From the NCBI GenBank assembly GCA_938036785.1, contig CALHWE010000010.1, positions 1-47,649 on the forward strand: a DNA stretch of 47,649 nucleotides. Reading direction: 5' to 3'. The stretch's first letter is position 1; each line of letters starts with the position of its first letter. The position numbers and the translations under genes were made by a program. Positions 24,816 through 31,633 of the stretch are shown piece by piece. This DNA is from an uncultured Candidatus Saccharibacteria bacterium (GTDB lineage Bacteria > Patescibacteriota > Saccharimonadia > Saccharimonadales > Saccharimonadaceae). The notes under the pieces were generated by a model, which did not search any database, was not told where the DNA came from, and saw only the letters and a program-made list of their open reading frames with translations.

Positions 24816-25880
24816 ATGAATGAATCACAAAGCTTAGAGGAGTGGCTGAATGTCATTAATAAAAATTTTGTTTCGTCTGGAGGCATAGTTTATAGCTCTT
24901 CAGGCTCCACGGGAGAAGCTAGAGATGTTATATATACCGATTATGTCATCAATGGAGCCGCACGGAGAACTACAGAGCTATTATCACTTGTCCCGCATCG
25001 GCTTAAATCTATGAAGGCTGTAGTACTCTGGGGGTATGGTCTATTTCCGCCCGCGCACTTCTACTCGTTATCTATGAGTAGATTGGGCTGTCAAGTGTAT
25101 CCTCTTGGATCAGGTAGAAATTTTCCCACAGACCCTAAAGTAGATAAAATTCACAAAATATCGCCCAATATACTCGTAGGCATGCCTAGTTATTTGATAA
25201 AAATAGCTAGCTGCTTGGATGATAAAAGAATGCTACAGAATGTTCGCGAATCTTTAAGGTTTGTTGTGACAGGAGGAGAAGTTCTTATGTCTGACATCCG
25301 CAAGCGACTTGAGGATATGTATGGGGTAAGAGTTTATGACCATTACGGTATGCTCCAAGCTCCTATGATAGCAGGAGACTGCATATACGGACATAAGCAC
25401 ATATCGAAAGAATATACTCCTGAAATTTTGACGAGTAGTGGCCATATTGAAAGCTGGGGCGAAGGAACGCTTTTACTAAGCAGCAATAGCGTATGGGAGA
25501 GAGTTTCGATGAAACGGCTCAATACGCAAGATAGAGTAAAACTATATAAATGCAAATGCGATACAAAGACGACTTGCGTTGAAGTTTTGGGACGCGACAA
25601 TCTAACCTATAAAGTTAGAGGCCAGCTGATAGACTTCGATAAGTTATTCTATCTGTTAGACAATAGCGGTTTTGTTGGCAGCTACTATTTTGAAGTTATA
25701 AGTGATCCTACGGACTCAATCTATATTCATATTGACAATAATGTCGATGTACCAAACCTTCATTCCTTACTTAATAATACGCTGCCCGTAAAATACGAAG
25801 TTCTTATGGAAGACTCGCTAAAAATCCCCAGAGGGATAACAGAAAAAGAGCAGCGTTTAGTATTCCGACGACAGGTCTAG
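24816..25880 (+). CDS. Adenylate-forming enzyme (PaaK/CapK-like)
   Basis: A 354-residue protein resembling the phenylacetate-CoA ligase (PaaK) branch of adenylate-forming enzymes. The nucleotide loop YSSSGSTGEARDVIYT (about residues 26-41), SPNILVGMPSYL, FVVTGGEVLMSD and the YDHYGMLQAPMIAG segment follow the family order, and a short C-terminal domain ends with KIPRGITEKEQRLVF. These enzymes activate a carboxylate as acyl-AMP and pass it to CoA or a carrier protein. Combined with an ancestral aromatic amino acid lyase and a GNAT enzyme this suggests activation and transfer of an arylacrylate-type acid. It is shorter than typical PaaK (about 430), and closes the operon. Confidence 0.75.
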   Translation: MNESQSLEEWLNVINKNFVSSGGIVYSSSGSTGEARDVIYTDYVINGAARRTTELLSLVPHRLKSMKAVVLWGYGLFPPAHFYSLSMSRLGCQVYPLGSGRNFPTDPKVDKIHKISPNILVGMPSYLIKIASCLDDKRMLQNVRESLRFVVTGGEVLMSDIRKRLEDMYGVRVYDHYGMLQAPMIAGDCIYGHKHISKEYTPEILTSSGHIESWGEGTLLLSSNSVWERVSMKRLNTQDRVKLYKCKCDTKTTCVEVLGRDNLTYKVRGQLIDFDKLFYLLDNSGFVGSYYFEVISDPTDSIYIHIDNNVDVPNLHSLLNNTLPVKYEVLMEDSLKIPRGITEKEQRLVFRRQV

Positions 25881-26072
25881 ATTTACCTTATTATAGTATC
25901 TCACTTCACGTACCTCTCAATTATACAGCTCGTACAAACCTATCAAGGTTGTATTCGCCCATGAAAATCATTTCATCTTTTAAAGTGGTATTTTCAGGGG
26001 AATCTCCACCTGTGACAGGTTTGCCGTGCGAGCCTGTACGTAGACTCCGTTACGTAAAGTAAAGGAGGAAGT
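25881..26072. other. Intergenic region with a 13-base palindrome
   Basis: No gene is seen. ACCTGTGACAGGT at 26008-26020 is a perfect palindrome around one G and could be an operator or hairpin. AAAGGAGGAAG just before 26073 is the ribosome binding site of the next gene. Confidence 0.35.
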
Positions 26073-26357
26073 GTGCCAATCGTAGCAAAGCAAACAGCAA
26101 CTGTCGCCGCTTATAGTGGATGGAGTAATCGCGAGACGTGGATAATGAATCTGTGGCTAGCGAATGACGAAACGTACTGCGATACGGTACGCCGTATCAT
26201 CAAAACATGCGATGAATATGAACAAGCTGAACGACTTGAGGCGCTGGTTCGAGATGAGCTTGAGGGTAGCTTGGAAGAGTCAGGTCTGCTAGGCGACTTA
26301 CTCACAGCCTCTCTTGGTCGCGTCAGTTGGCAGGAGATTATAGAGAATAATCGCTAA
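26073..26357 (+). CDS. Small DUF7249-like protein
   Basis: A 94-residue protein with the opening GWSNRETWIMNLWLANDE, a signature I know from small proteins on plasmids and phages (DUF7249-like), usually of unknown role and sometimes described in anti-restriction or mobilisation contexts. The rest is acidic and helical. The GTG start at 26073 has a strong AGGAGG four bases upstream. It lies next to the hairpin-rich candidate transfer region, so a mobilisation role is possible but not shown. Confidence 0.7.
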   Translation: MPIVAKQTATVAAYSGWSNRETWIMNLWLANDETYCDTVRRIIKTCDEYEQAERLEALVRDELEGSLEESGLLGDLLTASLGRVSWQEIIENNR

Positions 26358-26756
26358 CCTTGCCGTCCTGGGCATGACGAGAAACTGCCCGAAACAAAGA
26401 CAGCTTAGTCATTGAGCGTACATAAAATTTATATCACCAAACAGCGTCCATACTTACCCCGCTCACTCGACATACGCCTTGCTGACGCAGTCAAGATGAG
26501 CGGAGGTAAGAATGAACGATCCTAGATCGGAAGCTGGCAAGATTAATTGATGAATCGTTATCTTATCTCACAAAAAGACAAGCCAACTAGCGCGTACTGC
26601 GCTGACGCACAAAACGCGCCATCTGTCTGTCATTTGCGAAATAAGCCTAGCCCCGAAAGCTATGCGGCGGCTTTCGTGCGACCATTGCAAGCTCGCCCGA
26701 GGGCGCGCCTACAATCATCGCACGGCCGATTGACACGCATGCAGCCTCAAACTTAT
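26358..26756. other. Non-coding region with long inverted repeats, candidate oriT/ori
   Basis: No gene is supported here; a 74-residue frame at 26547-26771 is low in secondary evidence and crosses the hairpins. Three inverted repeats are visible. One is CTTACCCCGCTCA (26453-26465) with TGAGCGGAGGTAAG (26497-26510), one base unpaired. Another is CGAAAGC (26654-26660) with GCTTTCG (26670-26676). The third is CGTGCGACCATTG (26675-26687) with CAATCATCGCACG (26712-26724), 11 of 13 paired, enclosing CGCCC-GA-GGGCG. Such structure beside a replication-relaxation gene suggests an origin of transfer or replication, or a structured RNA. Confidence 0.45.
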
Positions 26757-27563
26757 TCACAACTCGTCTAAGGAAAGGGTCTCGCCAGGCTCATCAATAT
26801 TCGACCAGATCGCGGAATCTTCACTCAGCAAGTTCTCAGCCGTCGCCGTATATACCTCAACTTCGTCATCCAAATCAAACCGACTGCGCACGGCATGAGC
26901 AGCGCGCCGCAAGCGGTTTTCTGCGGATGGATTCTCCAATAAAAACAGGAGTTTCGGTAGATTGCTGTTCGTCGCATCCCAGCCGCCATCATCGAAAAGT
27001 TCCATATAATTCACCAGGCGGCGATTGATGGCGCTAGGCGGCGTACCTTTAGATACGACATCAAAGAAAAATCGTTGCAATCCATCGTTCGTTTTGAGCG
27101 ACAAAAAAGCGTCGGGCGGATTAGCCGGAAAGTAACTATAAAGCGCCATTTCGCGCCGCAAAAATACTTTTAGCGATGGATGTTTGCACTGCAATCTGTT
27201 GGTATGTGCATACACTTCAACCACATGATTAACAAACGATTGTCCGACAACTTTGTCGCGGTAGCTCGCTTTGATGATAGCGTCGGTGACGCGCTCACTG
27301 CCATGAATCAATTGCAGCTGCCTAAGTCCTTTTGGCGTCAAATAATACGCCGCTGGCACACCCCGCAATTTGAAGCTTTTATCATACCGTCTAGCTACAA
27401 AACCATGCTTCATCAACACGTTCAGTTTTTCAAACAAATTTGAACCCGACTTAATACCCAGACTATCCGCCAACAATTGACGACTACCAAACCGATATTT
27501 ATACAACGTTTCGAGTATGTCTATCTGCCCCTGCTTGAGCGCTGAACGTTTGTCTACTTTCAT
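26757..27563 (-). CDS. Replication-relaxation family protein
   Basis: A 268-residue protein fitting the replication-relaxation family (PF13814), found on plasmids and integrative elements of monoderm bacteria. The N-terminal winged helix (KQGQIDILETLYKYRFGSRQ, then LFEKLNVLMKHGFVARRYD, and AAYYLTPKGLRQLQL) binds DNA. The C-terminal part (FVNHVVEVYAH, then FFFDVVSKGT and the NYMELFDDG segment) has the charged core typical of the family. It probably acts at the adjacent hairpin region in plasmid-like replication or transfer initiation. The MKVDKR start is preferred: a five-codon frame (MKSLK) ends in ATGA over it, and an AAAGGA precedes that frame. Confidence 0.75.
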   Translation of the reverse strand: MKVDKRSALKQGQIDILETLYKYRFGSRQLLADSLGIKSGSNLFEKLNVLMKHGFVARRYDKSFKLRGVPAAYYLTPKGLRQLQLIHGSERVTDAIIKASYRDKVVGQSFVNHVVEVYAHTNRLQCKHPSLKVFLRREMALYSYFPANPPDAFLSLKTNDGLQRFFFDVVSKGTPPSAINRRLVNYMELFDDGGWDATNSNLPKLLFLLENPSAENRLRRAAHAVRSRFDLDDEVEVYTATAENLLSEDSAIWSNIDEPGETLSLDEL

Positions 27564-27712
27564 TTCAAACTCTTCATGATTCCTTTCTAATATATTTATA
27601 TAGAAAGAAGAGAAAAATAGCAATAGATAACAGTGGTTTTATAGATGAATTATACTATATATCGATATTCGGTATATTTTACATCATACAATAGATAAAA
27701 ACTATTGAATAT

Positions 27713-27732
27713 TTGTAGTACAAGTAGTACAA
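27713..27732. repeat. Repeated GTAGTACAA motif, possible operator
   Basis: GTAGTACAA occurs twice in tandem (27715-27723 and 27724-27732); the first copy is part of the palindrome TTGTAGTACAA. It lies in the AT-rich region between the divergent replication-relaxation and ribbon-helix-helix genes, where a ribbon-helix-helix repressor would act. Confidence 0.4.
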
Positions 27733-27825
27733 TTTAAGTAGAGGTTTAATCATAAAACTGGCTCGTTAATAACACGAAAAACTAGGCTTCAAGCAGTAGC
27801 GCTTTTTGGCTATCATCCGGTGTAG

Positions 27826-27831
27826 TATACT
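27826..27831 (+). promoter_or_regulatory. -10 element for the ribbon-helix-helix gene (leaderless)
   Basis: TATACT, seven bases (GGGGTTA) before the ATG at 27839. This decides the start, since an upstream in-frame ATG at 27806 would precede the promoter. No clear -35. Confidence 0.5.
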
Positions 27832-27838
27832 GGGGTTA

Positions 27839-28051
27839 ATGAGCCAATCAAGAATTCAGCTACAAATCGACACATCAAAAGAAGTGCGCAACCGGGCCAA
27901 AGCCGTTGCGTATAGCCAAGGCATGAGCCTGACGGAATTGGTGCTAAAAGCGCTGGCGACGGTTGGCGATAAAGAGCTGAAGCAGCTGATTGAAAAGGAT
28001 TTGCAGGAGCGTTCTGGGCGCGGACGTCCGCAGCAGTCCAAGTCTAGTTGA
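27839..28051 (+). CDS. Ribbon-helix-helix DNA-binding protein
   Basis: A 70-residue protein with the ribbon-helix-helix plan: a strand (RIQLQIDTSKEV), helix 1 (RNRAKAVAYSQG), the turn MSLTE and helix 2 (LVLKALATVGD). Such proteins bind DNA as dimers and often autoregulate plasmid or element genes. The C-terminal tail is basic and Ser-rich. It opens the operon with the 28081 gene and the recombinase, so it probably controls recombinase expression. Confidence 0.75.
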   Translation: MSQSRIQLQIDTSKEVRNRAKAVAYSQGMSLTELVLKALATVGDKELKQLIEKDLQERSGRGRPQQSKSS

Positions 28052-28080
28052 TGTTATGACGAGTCGCGACAGGAGGGATT

Positions 28081-28263
28081 ATGACGCGACCAAAAGGAAG
28101 CAAAAATAAACTAAAAGCACCGCTCGTGGAGCAATTTTCGTTCACGACCGAACAGCGGATTAGATTGGTGGCAAATTTAATCGTCGAGAAAATTATCGAA
28201 GACGGCGCGTTTGCCAAAAAGCTAATCACGATACTGGAGGATGATAAAAATGTCTCCGAATAA
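28081..28263 (+). CDS. Small protein preceding the recombinase
   Basis: A 60-residue protein with a basic N-terminus (MTRPKGSKNKLK) and an amphipathic helical C-terminus. AGGAGG lies 6 bases before the ATG. It overlaps the recombinase start by 14 bases. Small basic proteins are common before large serine recombinases and may act as directionality or accessory factors; no family is assigned here, so this role is inference from position. Confidence 0.6.
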   Translation: MTRPKGSKNKLKAPLVEQFSFTTEQRIRLVANLIVEKIIEDGAFAKKLITILEDDKNVSE

Positions 28264-29986
28264 TCAGCCGCGAATTGGTTTGCTGGCAATACGCGTTTCT
28301 TCTGACAAGCAAGGTCTTGAGGGCGACTCGCCTGAAGCGCAGCGCGAGCAAGGCGAAGCTTACGCCAAGGCACACAACATCATAATTACCGAGACGATTA
28401 TTTTGCTTGAATCGGCGTCGCACGAAACGCAGCCGATGCAAAAAGTAATCGACGTCTGCAAAGACAAAAGCAAAGGCTTTCAAGTCGTGCTGATTAAATC
28501 AATCGACCGCTTCACGCGCGGTGGCGGCGATTATTATTCGCCGTTAAAGCGGCAGTTGACGCGCCTAGGCATCGCCCTTGAGGATATGTACGGCGTGATT
28601 GGCAAGCAGCAAATTAACACGCTGGAGCACACTGGATTTAAGTATTATTGGAGCGAGTTTAACCCGACGCAAAAGTCGGAATACTTGGAAGCGGAGCGTG
28701 CCAAAGATGAAATGCGCGACATCATGAGTCGGATGATTGGTGCGGAAATTCGTTACACTCAACTCGGTTATTGGATGCGCCGTCCGCACTATGGTTTTCG
28801 CAGCGTCAAGGTGGATACGAAAAATGGTCGGCGCACGATTTTGAAGCCTGATGAGAATGAGGCGAAATTTATCATAAAACTTTTTGAAATGCGCGCCGCT
28901 CATATTTATACCAATCAGCAAATCGCCGACGAACTAAATTCGATGGGCTTTCGCTCGCGCGTTACGATTGTGCGCGATAAGTACGACCGAACCAAAATTA
29001 AGCGGCAAATTGGCGGCAAGAAAATGACCGCTAAGATGATCGACCAGTACGCTAGTAAATTGGTTTATTGTGGCATCATTAAAGAGAAGTGGACGCACGA
29101 CCAGCCAGTCAAAGCGCAGTTTGATGGGCTAGTTAGTGTTGAGCTTTTTAACGAAGCGAATCGCGGGCGGATTTTTGTGGAGATTGACAGCCGCGACATG
29201 ATAACTATCAAACGTAGAGCTGTGCCGGAGCACCTAAAAAATAAACAGATCTATAACCCAGACTATCCATATAAACAAGTTATCGCTTGCCCGAAGTGTG
29301 GCAAAACCCTTTCTGGTAGTGCTTCGCGCGGCAAGATGGGTGCGTATTATCCGGCGTACCATTGCAGTCGTGATGGGCATTATTTCCGTGTGCCTAAGGC
29401 TGAATTTGACAAGACGCTTGAGGATTTTGTGCGGACTATTACCGTGAAACCAGAGTATGTTGATGACATTATCGCTGCTATTGCCGAGCTATGGCGCGAA
29501 CGCCAAGCAAAGCAGCTAGAAGCCAACCAGCAGCGCTTAGAATACCGCCAGAATCTGCAAAACCAAATTCGAGCAACCGTAGACAGAATGCGCGTTGTTA
29601 CGAGCGAAACGGCGCTTACGTACCTAGAAGAAGATATCGTTAATGCCGAAAATGAGTTAGAGAAACTAGACAAAGAAATCGCCAATCAGCCTAATCTGCA
29701 AGCCGAATTCGACCAAGTCTTGCAATACGCTAAATATATTTTGGAACACCTCCCCGAACTACTGCTTGACCTCTGTAATCCTCTGCGAAAAGCTGCCTTT
29801 TTCGCCGCCATCTTCAACAAAATCCCAACCTACGACGAAATAAAGTTTGGAACTCACAAAAACAGCCCGCTACCAGAGGTAAACGAGCTGTTTCGCATCC
29901 GAATGGATGATAAATCCTTTGATGGTGACCTCACCGGGAATCGAACCCGGGTTGCTGGGATGAGAACCCAGTGTCCTAACCGCTAG
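28250..29986 (+). CDS. Large serine recombinase (integrase), C-terminus read into tRNA
   Basis: A 578-residue large serine recombinase. The resolvase domain has IRVSSDKQ with the catalytic Ser (17) and SIDRFTRGGGDYY. It is followed by the Recombinase domain (RRPHYGFRSVKVD, LKPDENEAKFIIKLFEM, ADELNSMGF), a zinc ribbon (CPKCGKTLSG, HCSRDGH) and a coiled coil (about residues 420-480). It catalyses element integration and excision by a Ser-linked double-strand exchange. The ATG at 28250 has GGAGG nine bases upstream; the in-frame ATG at 28241 touches the GGAGG. The last 18 residues (from LTGNRTRV) are antisense tRNA-Glu, not recombinase sequence. In the excised circle the frame would run into the 8747-8881 segment, giving 602 residues. 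Confidence 0.92.
   Translation: MSPNNQPRIGLLAIRVSSDKQGLEGDSPEAQREQGEAYAKAHNIIITETIILLESASHETQPMQKVIDVCKDKSKGFQVVLIKSIDRFTRGGGDYYSPLKRQLTRLGIALEDMYGVIGKQQINTLEHTGFKYYWSEFNPTQKSEYLEAERAKDEMRDIMSRMIGAEIRYTQLGYWMRRPHYGFRSVKVDTKNGRRTILKPDENEAKFIIKLFEMRAAHIYTNQQIADELNSMGFRSRVTIVRDKYDRTKIKRQIGGKKMTAKMIDQYASKLVYCGIIKEKWTHDQPVKAQFDGLVSVELFNEANRGRIFVEIDSRDMITIKRRAVPEHLKNKQIYNPDYPYKQVIACPKCGKTLSGSASRGKMGAYYPAYHCSRDGHYFRVPKAEFDKTLEDFVRTITVKPEYVDDIIAAIAELWRERQAKQLEANQQRLEYRQNLQNQIRATVDRMRVVTSETALTYLEEDIVNAENELEKLDKEIANQPNLQAEFDQVLQYAKYILEHLPELLLDLCNPLRKAAFFAAIFNKIPTYDEIKFGTHKNSPLPEVNELFRIRMDDKSFDGDLTGNRTRVAGMRTQCPNR
29855..29892 (-). terminator. Element-borne terminator for tRNA-Glu
   Basis: On the minus strand AACAGCTCG (29892-29884) pairs with CGGGCTGTT (29869-29861; one G-U) across a 14-base loop and is followed by TTTGTG, a rho-independent terminator. 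It lies inside the recombinase coding sequence, about 30 bases downstream of the tRNA 3' end, and would replace the terminator displaced to 8710-8733. Confidence 0.55.
29908..29930. repeat. Right attachment site (attR) of the integrated element
   Basis: TGATAAATCC (29908-29917), five bases, then TGGTGACC (29923-29930). The latter is the complement of the tRNA-Glu end GGTCACCA. It matches attL at 8735-8753. The recombinase frame crosses this core. Confidence 0.7.
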
Positions 29987-29997
29987 ACGATGAGGCC
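29923..29997 (-). tRNA. tRNA-Glu (anticodon CTC), CCA encoded
   Basis: On the minus strand a complete cloverleaf: acceptor GGCCTCA paired with TGAGGTC (one G-U), D arm with AGCGGTTAGGA, anticodon stem CTGGG/CCCAG with loop TTCTCAT (anticodon CTC, Glu) and T arm CCGGG-TTCGATT-CCCGG. A73 is followed by an encoded CCA (complement of 29923-29925). The gene serves as the integration site: the recombinase C-terminus is antisense to its 3' half. The tRNA remains intact after integration. Confidence 0.95.
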
Positions 29998-30056
29998 GCC
30001 TAGTCACTATAGCAAAAAAATCGACACTTGTCTAGCGATAATGTTGTAAAAAAGGC

Positions 30057-30085
30057 TTGACATACCCTAGGCGTGATGCTACACT
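30057..30085 (+). promoter_or_regulatory. Strong promoter after the tRNA
   Basis: TTGACA at 30057-30062, a 17-base spacer and TACACT at 30080-30085, with nothing protein-coding that fits downstream. It is the best -35 in this part of the window. Confidence 0.7.
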
Positions 30086-30091
30086 GATCGT

Positions 30092-30325
30092 GTCATGCAC
30101 TTGCATGGTGGAGACAACTAACACAAACAGCACTCGATACAGCCATCGCAAGCCACGAGATGCAGGAGAACCCATACTGCATTTGTCTGGTTTGTCCGTG
30201 CTATAACTGTGCAGATTCACACTTGGCACCCGTGCGAGAGGTGCCAAGCAAAGGAGGACTCCTCGGGCATCTTACCCAGCCCAGGAGATGTGCGATTTTC
30301 ACTTCCCACGTGGGGAGTGATTTTC
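30092..30325 (+). ncRNA. Candidate structured non-coding RNA, about 230 nt
   Basis: A transcript from the 30057-30085 promoter would run through 9-base stem CTTGGCACC/GGTGCCAAG (30222-30230 with 30240-30248) and GAGGA-C-TCCTC. It would end at the hairpin CACTTCCC-ACGT-GGGGAGTG (30300-30319) followed by ATTTTCGTTT, a plausible terminator overlapping the kinase 3' end. No conserved SRP, RNase P, tmRNA or riboswitch core is recognised. An eight-codon frame at 30095 (MHLHGGDN) and a 64-residue Cys-containing frame at 30160 exist but lack ribosome binding sites. A lineage-specific regulatory RNA, perhaps 6S-like in length, is one possibility. Confidence 0.45.
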
Positions 30326-31609
30326 GTTTGGCAATGTGCCCTGGCGCGGCGTGAGGCGATCGATCGGCAGGCGGAAGCCAAAGGTGCTCCCCTGCCCCTC
30401 CCGCGAATGAAAGATCAGTTCGCCATGGTGCCCCAGCACGATCTTCTTTGCCAAGAATAGCCCAATCCCCGTGCCATCGGGCCGCTGCAGCTGGGCATTA
30501 TGCGCCCGGAAGAACTTCGTAAAGATCTTGCGCTGCTCGCCCTGCGGCACTCCAATGCCATGATCTTGCACCGTGCACACCACCCAGCCATCCTTGCGGT
30601 AGAGTCGCACGGTAATAACATCAGCACCAGGCGAGTAGTAAATAGCATTATCAATATAATTAACGATGACTTGCCGGAGTTTATTCTCATCGATTAACAG
30701 AGGTGGTATAACCCCACGCTGTTGATAATCCACCCGTAAATGGTGGCGCTCGGCAATGAGCTGAATAGACTCGATACTCTCTGCCACCAGCGCAGCAACA
30801 TCACCCGGGTGGAAATCGATTGTGAAGTTGCCAGTGCGGATGCGCGACACATTAAGGAAGTTGCCAATCAGCTGTACCATTCGCTCGCTACTCGTAAAGG
30901 CCTCAGTAAGGAAGGTGCGCTGCGTGGCATTAATCTCACCAGCATCGCCCTCTAGCACCATCGATATATAACCCTTCACACTAGTGAGTGGTGTACGCAG
31001 CTGATGGCTCGCCATACTGACAAACTCATCCTTCGCAGCATCGAGCTCGCGCAGACGGCGGTTCGAAGCACGTAGTTGGCGCGTTGCATGGTCTACCGCT
31101 TGGGTGAGCTGCTGCTGGAACTGCTGCGTGGTATTGTGGCACTGCTGCGCCATCAGCGTCAGTGCGCATTGTTGGGCTATCATTGCAAGAGCGGCTCGCT
31201 GTGCAGTAGTATACGTGGCTTGCTCAGCCGGCGGGCCTAGCACGATATATCCACAGTGATTGCCCTGCCACACCAGCCGCAACACTACAGCAATGTTGTA
31301 ACGACGAAGTGCGTGGCGCTTGGGTAGCATGGCGGTCACTGTGCGCGCCGTTGCTTCTTTACATAGCGGCAAGAGTGTGCCAACAGAGGTAGCACATTCA
31401 TCTGGCAAGTCAATTAGCGGCGGCGCTCCATCTACTGTCACCATCACCCCGCACCAGGTTGACCGGGTGACTGCTTCCACTGCTGTGCGCACCGCTGCTA
31501 CCACTTCTGCAAAGTCGGTCGCGCGAGCTAGCGCGCTACCCAGTGCTACCAGTTGCTCTGCTGGTGTAGGCGTCATGCTCGATTTTGGGTGATTTTGTTC
31601 CATTTTCAT
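30299..31609 (-). CDS. Soluble sensor histidine kinase (GAF-like, HisKA, HATPase)
   Basis: A 436-residue kinase. A GAF-like sensor region (about residues 18-150) has no membrane segments. A Gln/Arg-rich coiled coil leads to the HisKA helix MASHQLRTPLTSVKGY with phospho-His 202, then the N-box QVIVNYIDNAIYYS, G1 VQDHGIGVP, F box KFFRAHN and G2 GTGIGLFLAKKIV. It would autophosphorylate and pass the phosphate to the divergent response regulator. Two ATG (31609 and 31603) are possible; a TATAAT -10 overlaps that of the regulator. A longer upstream frame reads antisense to the regulator and is not credible. Confidence 0.88.
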   Translation of the reverse strand: MKMEQNHPKSSMTPTPAEQLVALGSALARATDFAEVVAAVRTAVEAVTRSTWCGVMVTVDGAPPLIDLPDECATSVGTLLPLCKEATARTVTAMLPKRHALRRYNIAVVLRLVWQGNHCGYIVLGPPAEQATYTTAQRAALAMIAQQCALTLMAQQCHNTTQQFQQQLTQAVDHATRQLRASNRRLRELDAAKDEFVSMASHQLRTPLTSVKGYISMVLEGDAGEINATQRTFLTEAFTSSERMVQLIGNFLNVSRIRTGNFTIDFHPGDVAALVAESIESIQLIAERHHLRVDYQQRGVIPPLLIDENKLRQVIVNYIDNAIYYSPGADVITVRLYRKDGWVVCTVQDHGIGVPQGEQRKIFTKFFRAHNAQLQRPDGTGIGLFLAKKIVLGHHGELIFHSREGQGSTFGFRLPIDRLTPRQGTLPNENHSPRGK

Positions 31610-31620
31610 GCTACACCTGC

Positions 31621-31627
31621 TATTATA
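31621..31627. promoter_or_regulatory. Overlapping divergent -10 elements
   Basis: TATTATA serves both strands: TATTAT (31621-31626, plus) seven bases before the regulator ATG, and TATAAT (31622-31627, minus) 12 bases before the kinase ATG. Polymerase cannot occupy both at once, so the pair is mutually exclusive or alternates. Confidence 0.5.
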
Positions 31628-31633
31628 AAGCAA

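Larger units (their letters stand above)
8746..29930. mobile_element. Integrated element with type IV secretion genes and metabolic cargo
   Basis: Bounded by TGGTGACC direct repeats (8746 and 29923), about 21.2 kb. Contents, left to right: recombinase C-terminal segment, PLD-like nuclease, membrane/STAS-like/HATPase trio, type IV secretion locus, HxlR and Nudix genes, lyase pseudogene with a five-gene cargo operon, hairpin-rich non-coding region, replication-relaxation protein, ribbon-helix-helix protein and large serine recombinase. No classical MOB relaxase is recognisable, so self-transfer is unproven. The element shares leaderless promoters with the chromosome, suggesting long residence in this lineage or a related one. 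The cargo operon looks more AT-rich than its neighbours. Confidence 0.7.

Noticed and set aside
26547..26771. 74-residue frame across the hairpin-rich region
   Set aside because: It runs through the inverted repeats, has no ribosome binding site and overlaps the replication-relaxation gene end.
30160..30354. 64-residue frame containing the residues VPSKGGL, also found at the broken end of the lyase gene
   Set aside because: The shared seven residues are chance; the surrounding sequence does not match the lyase family and there is no ribosome binding site.
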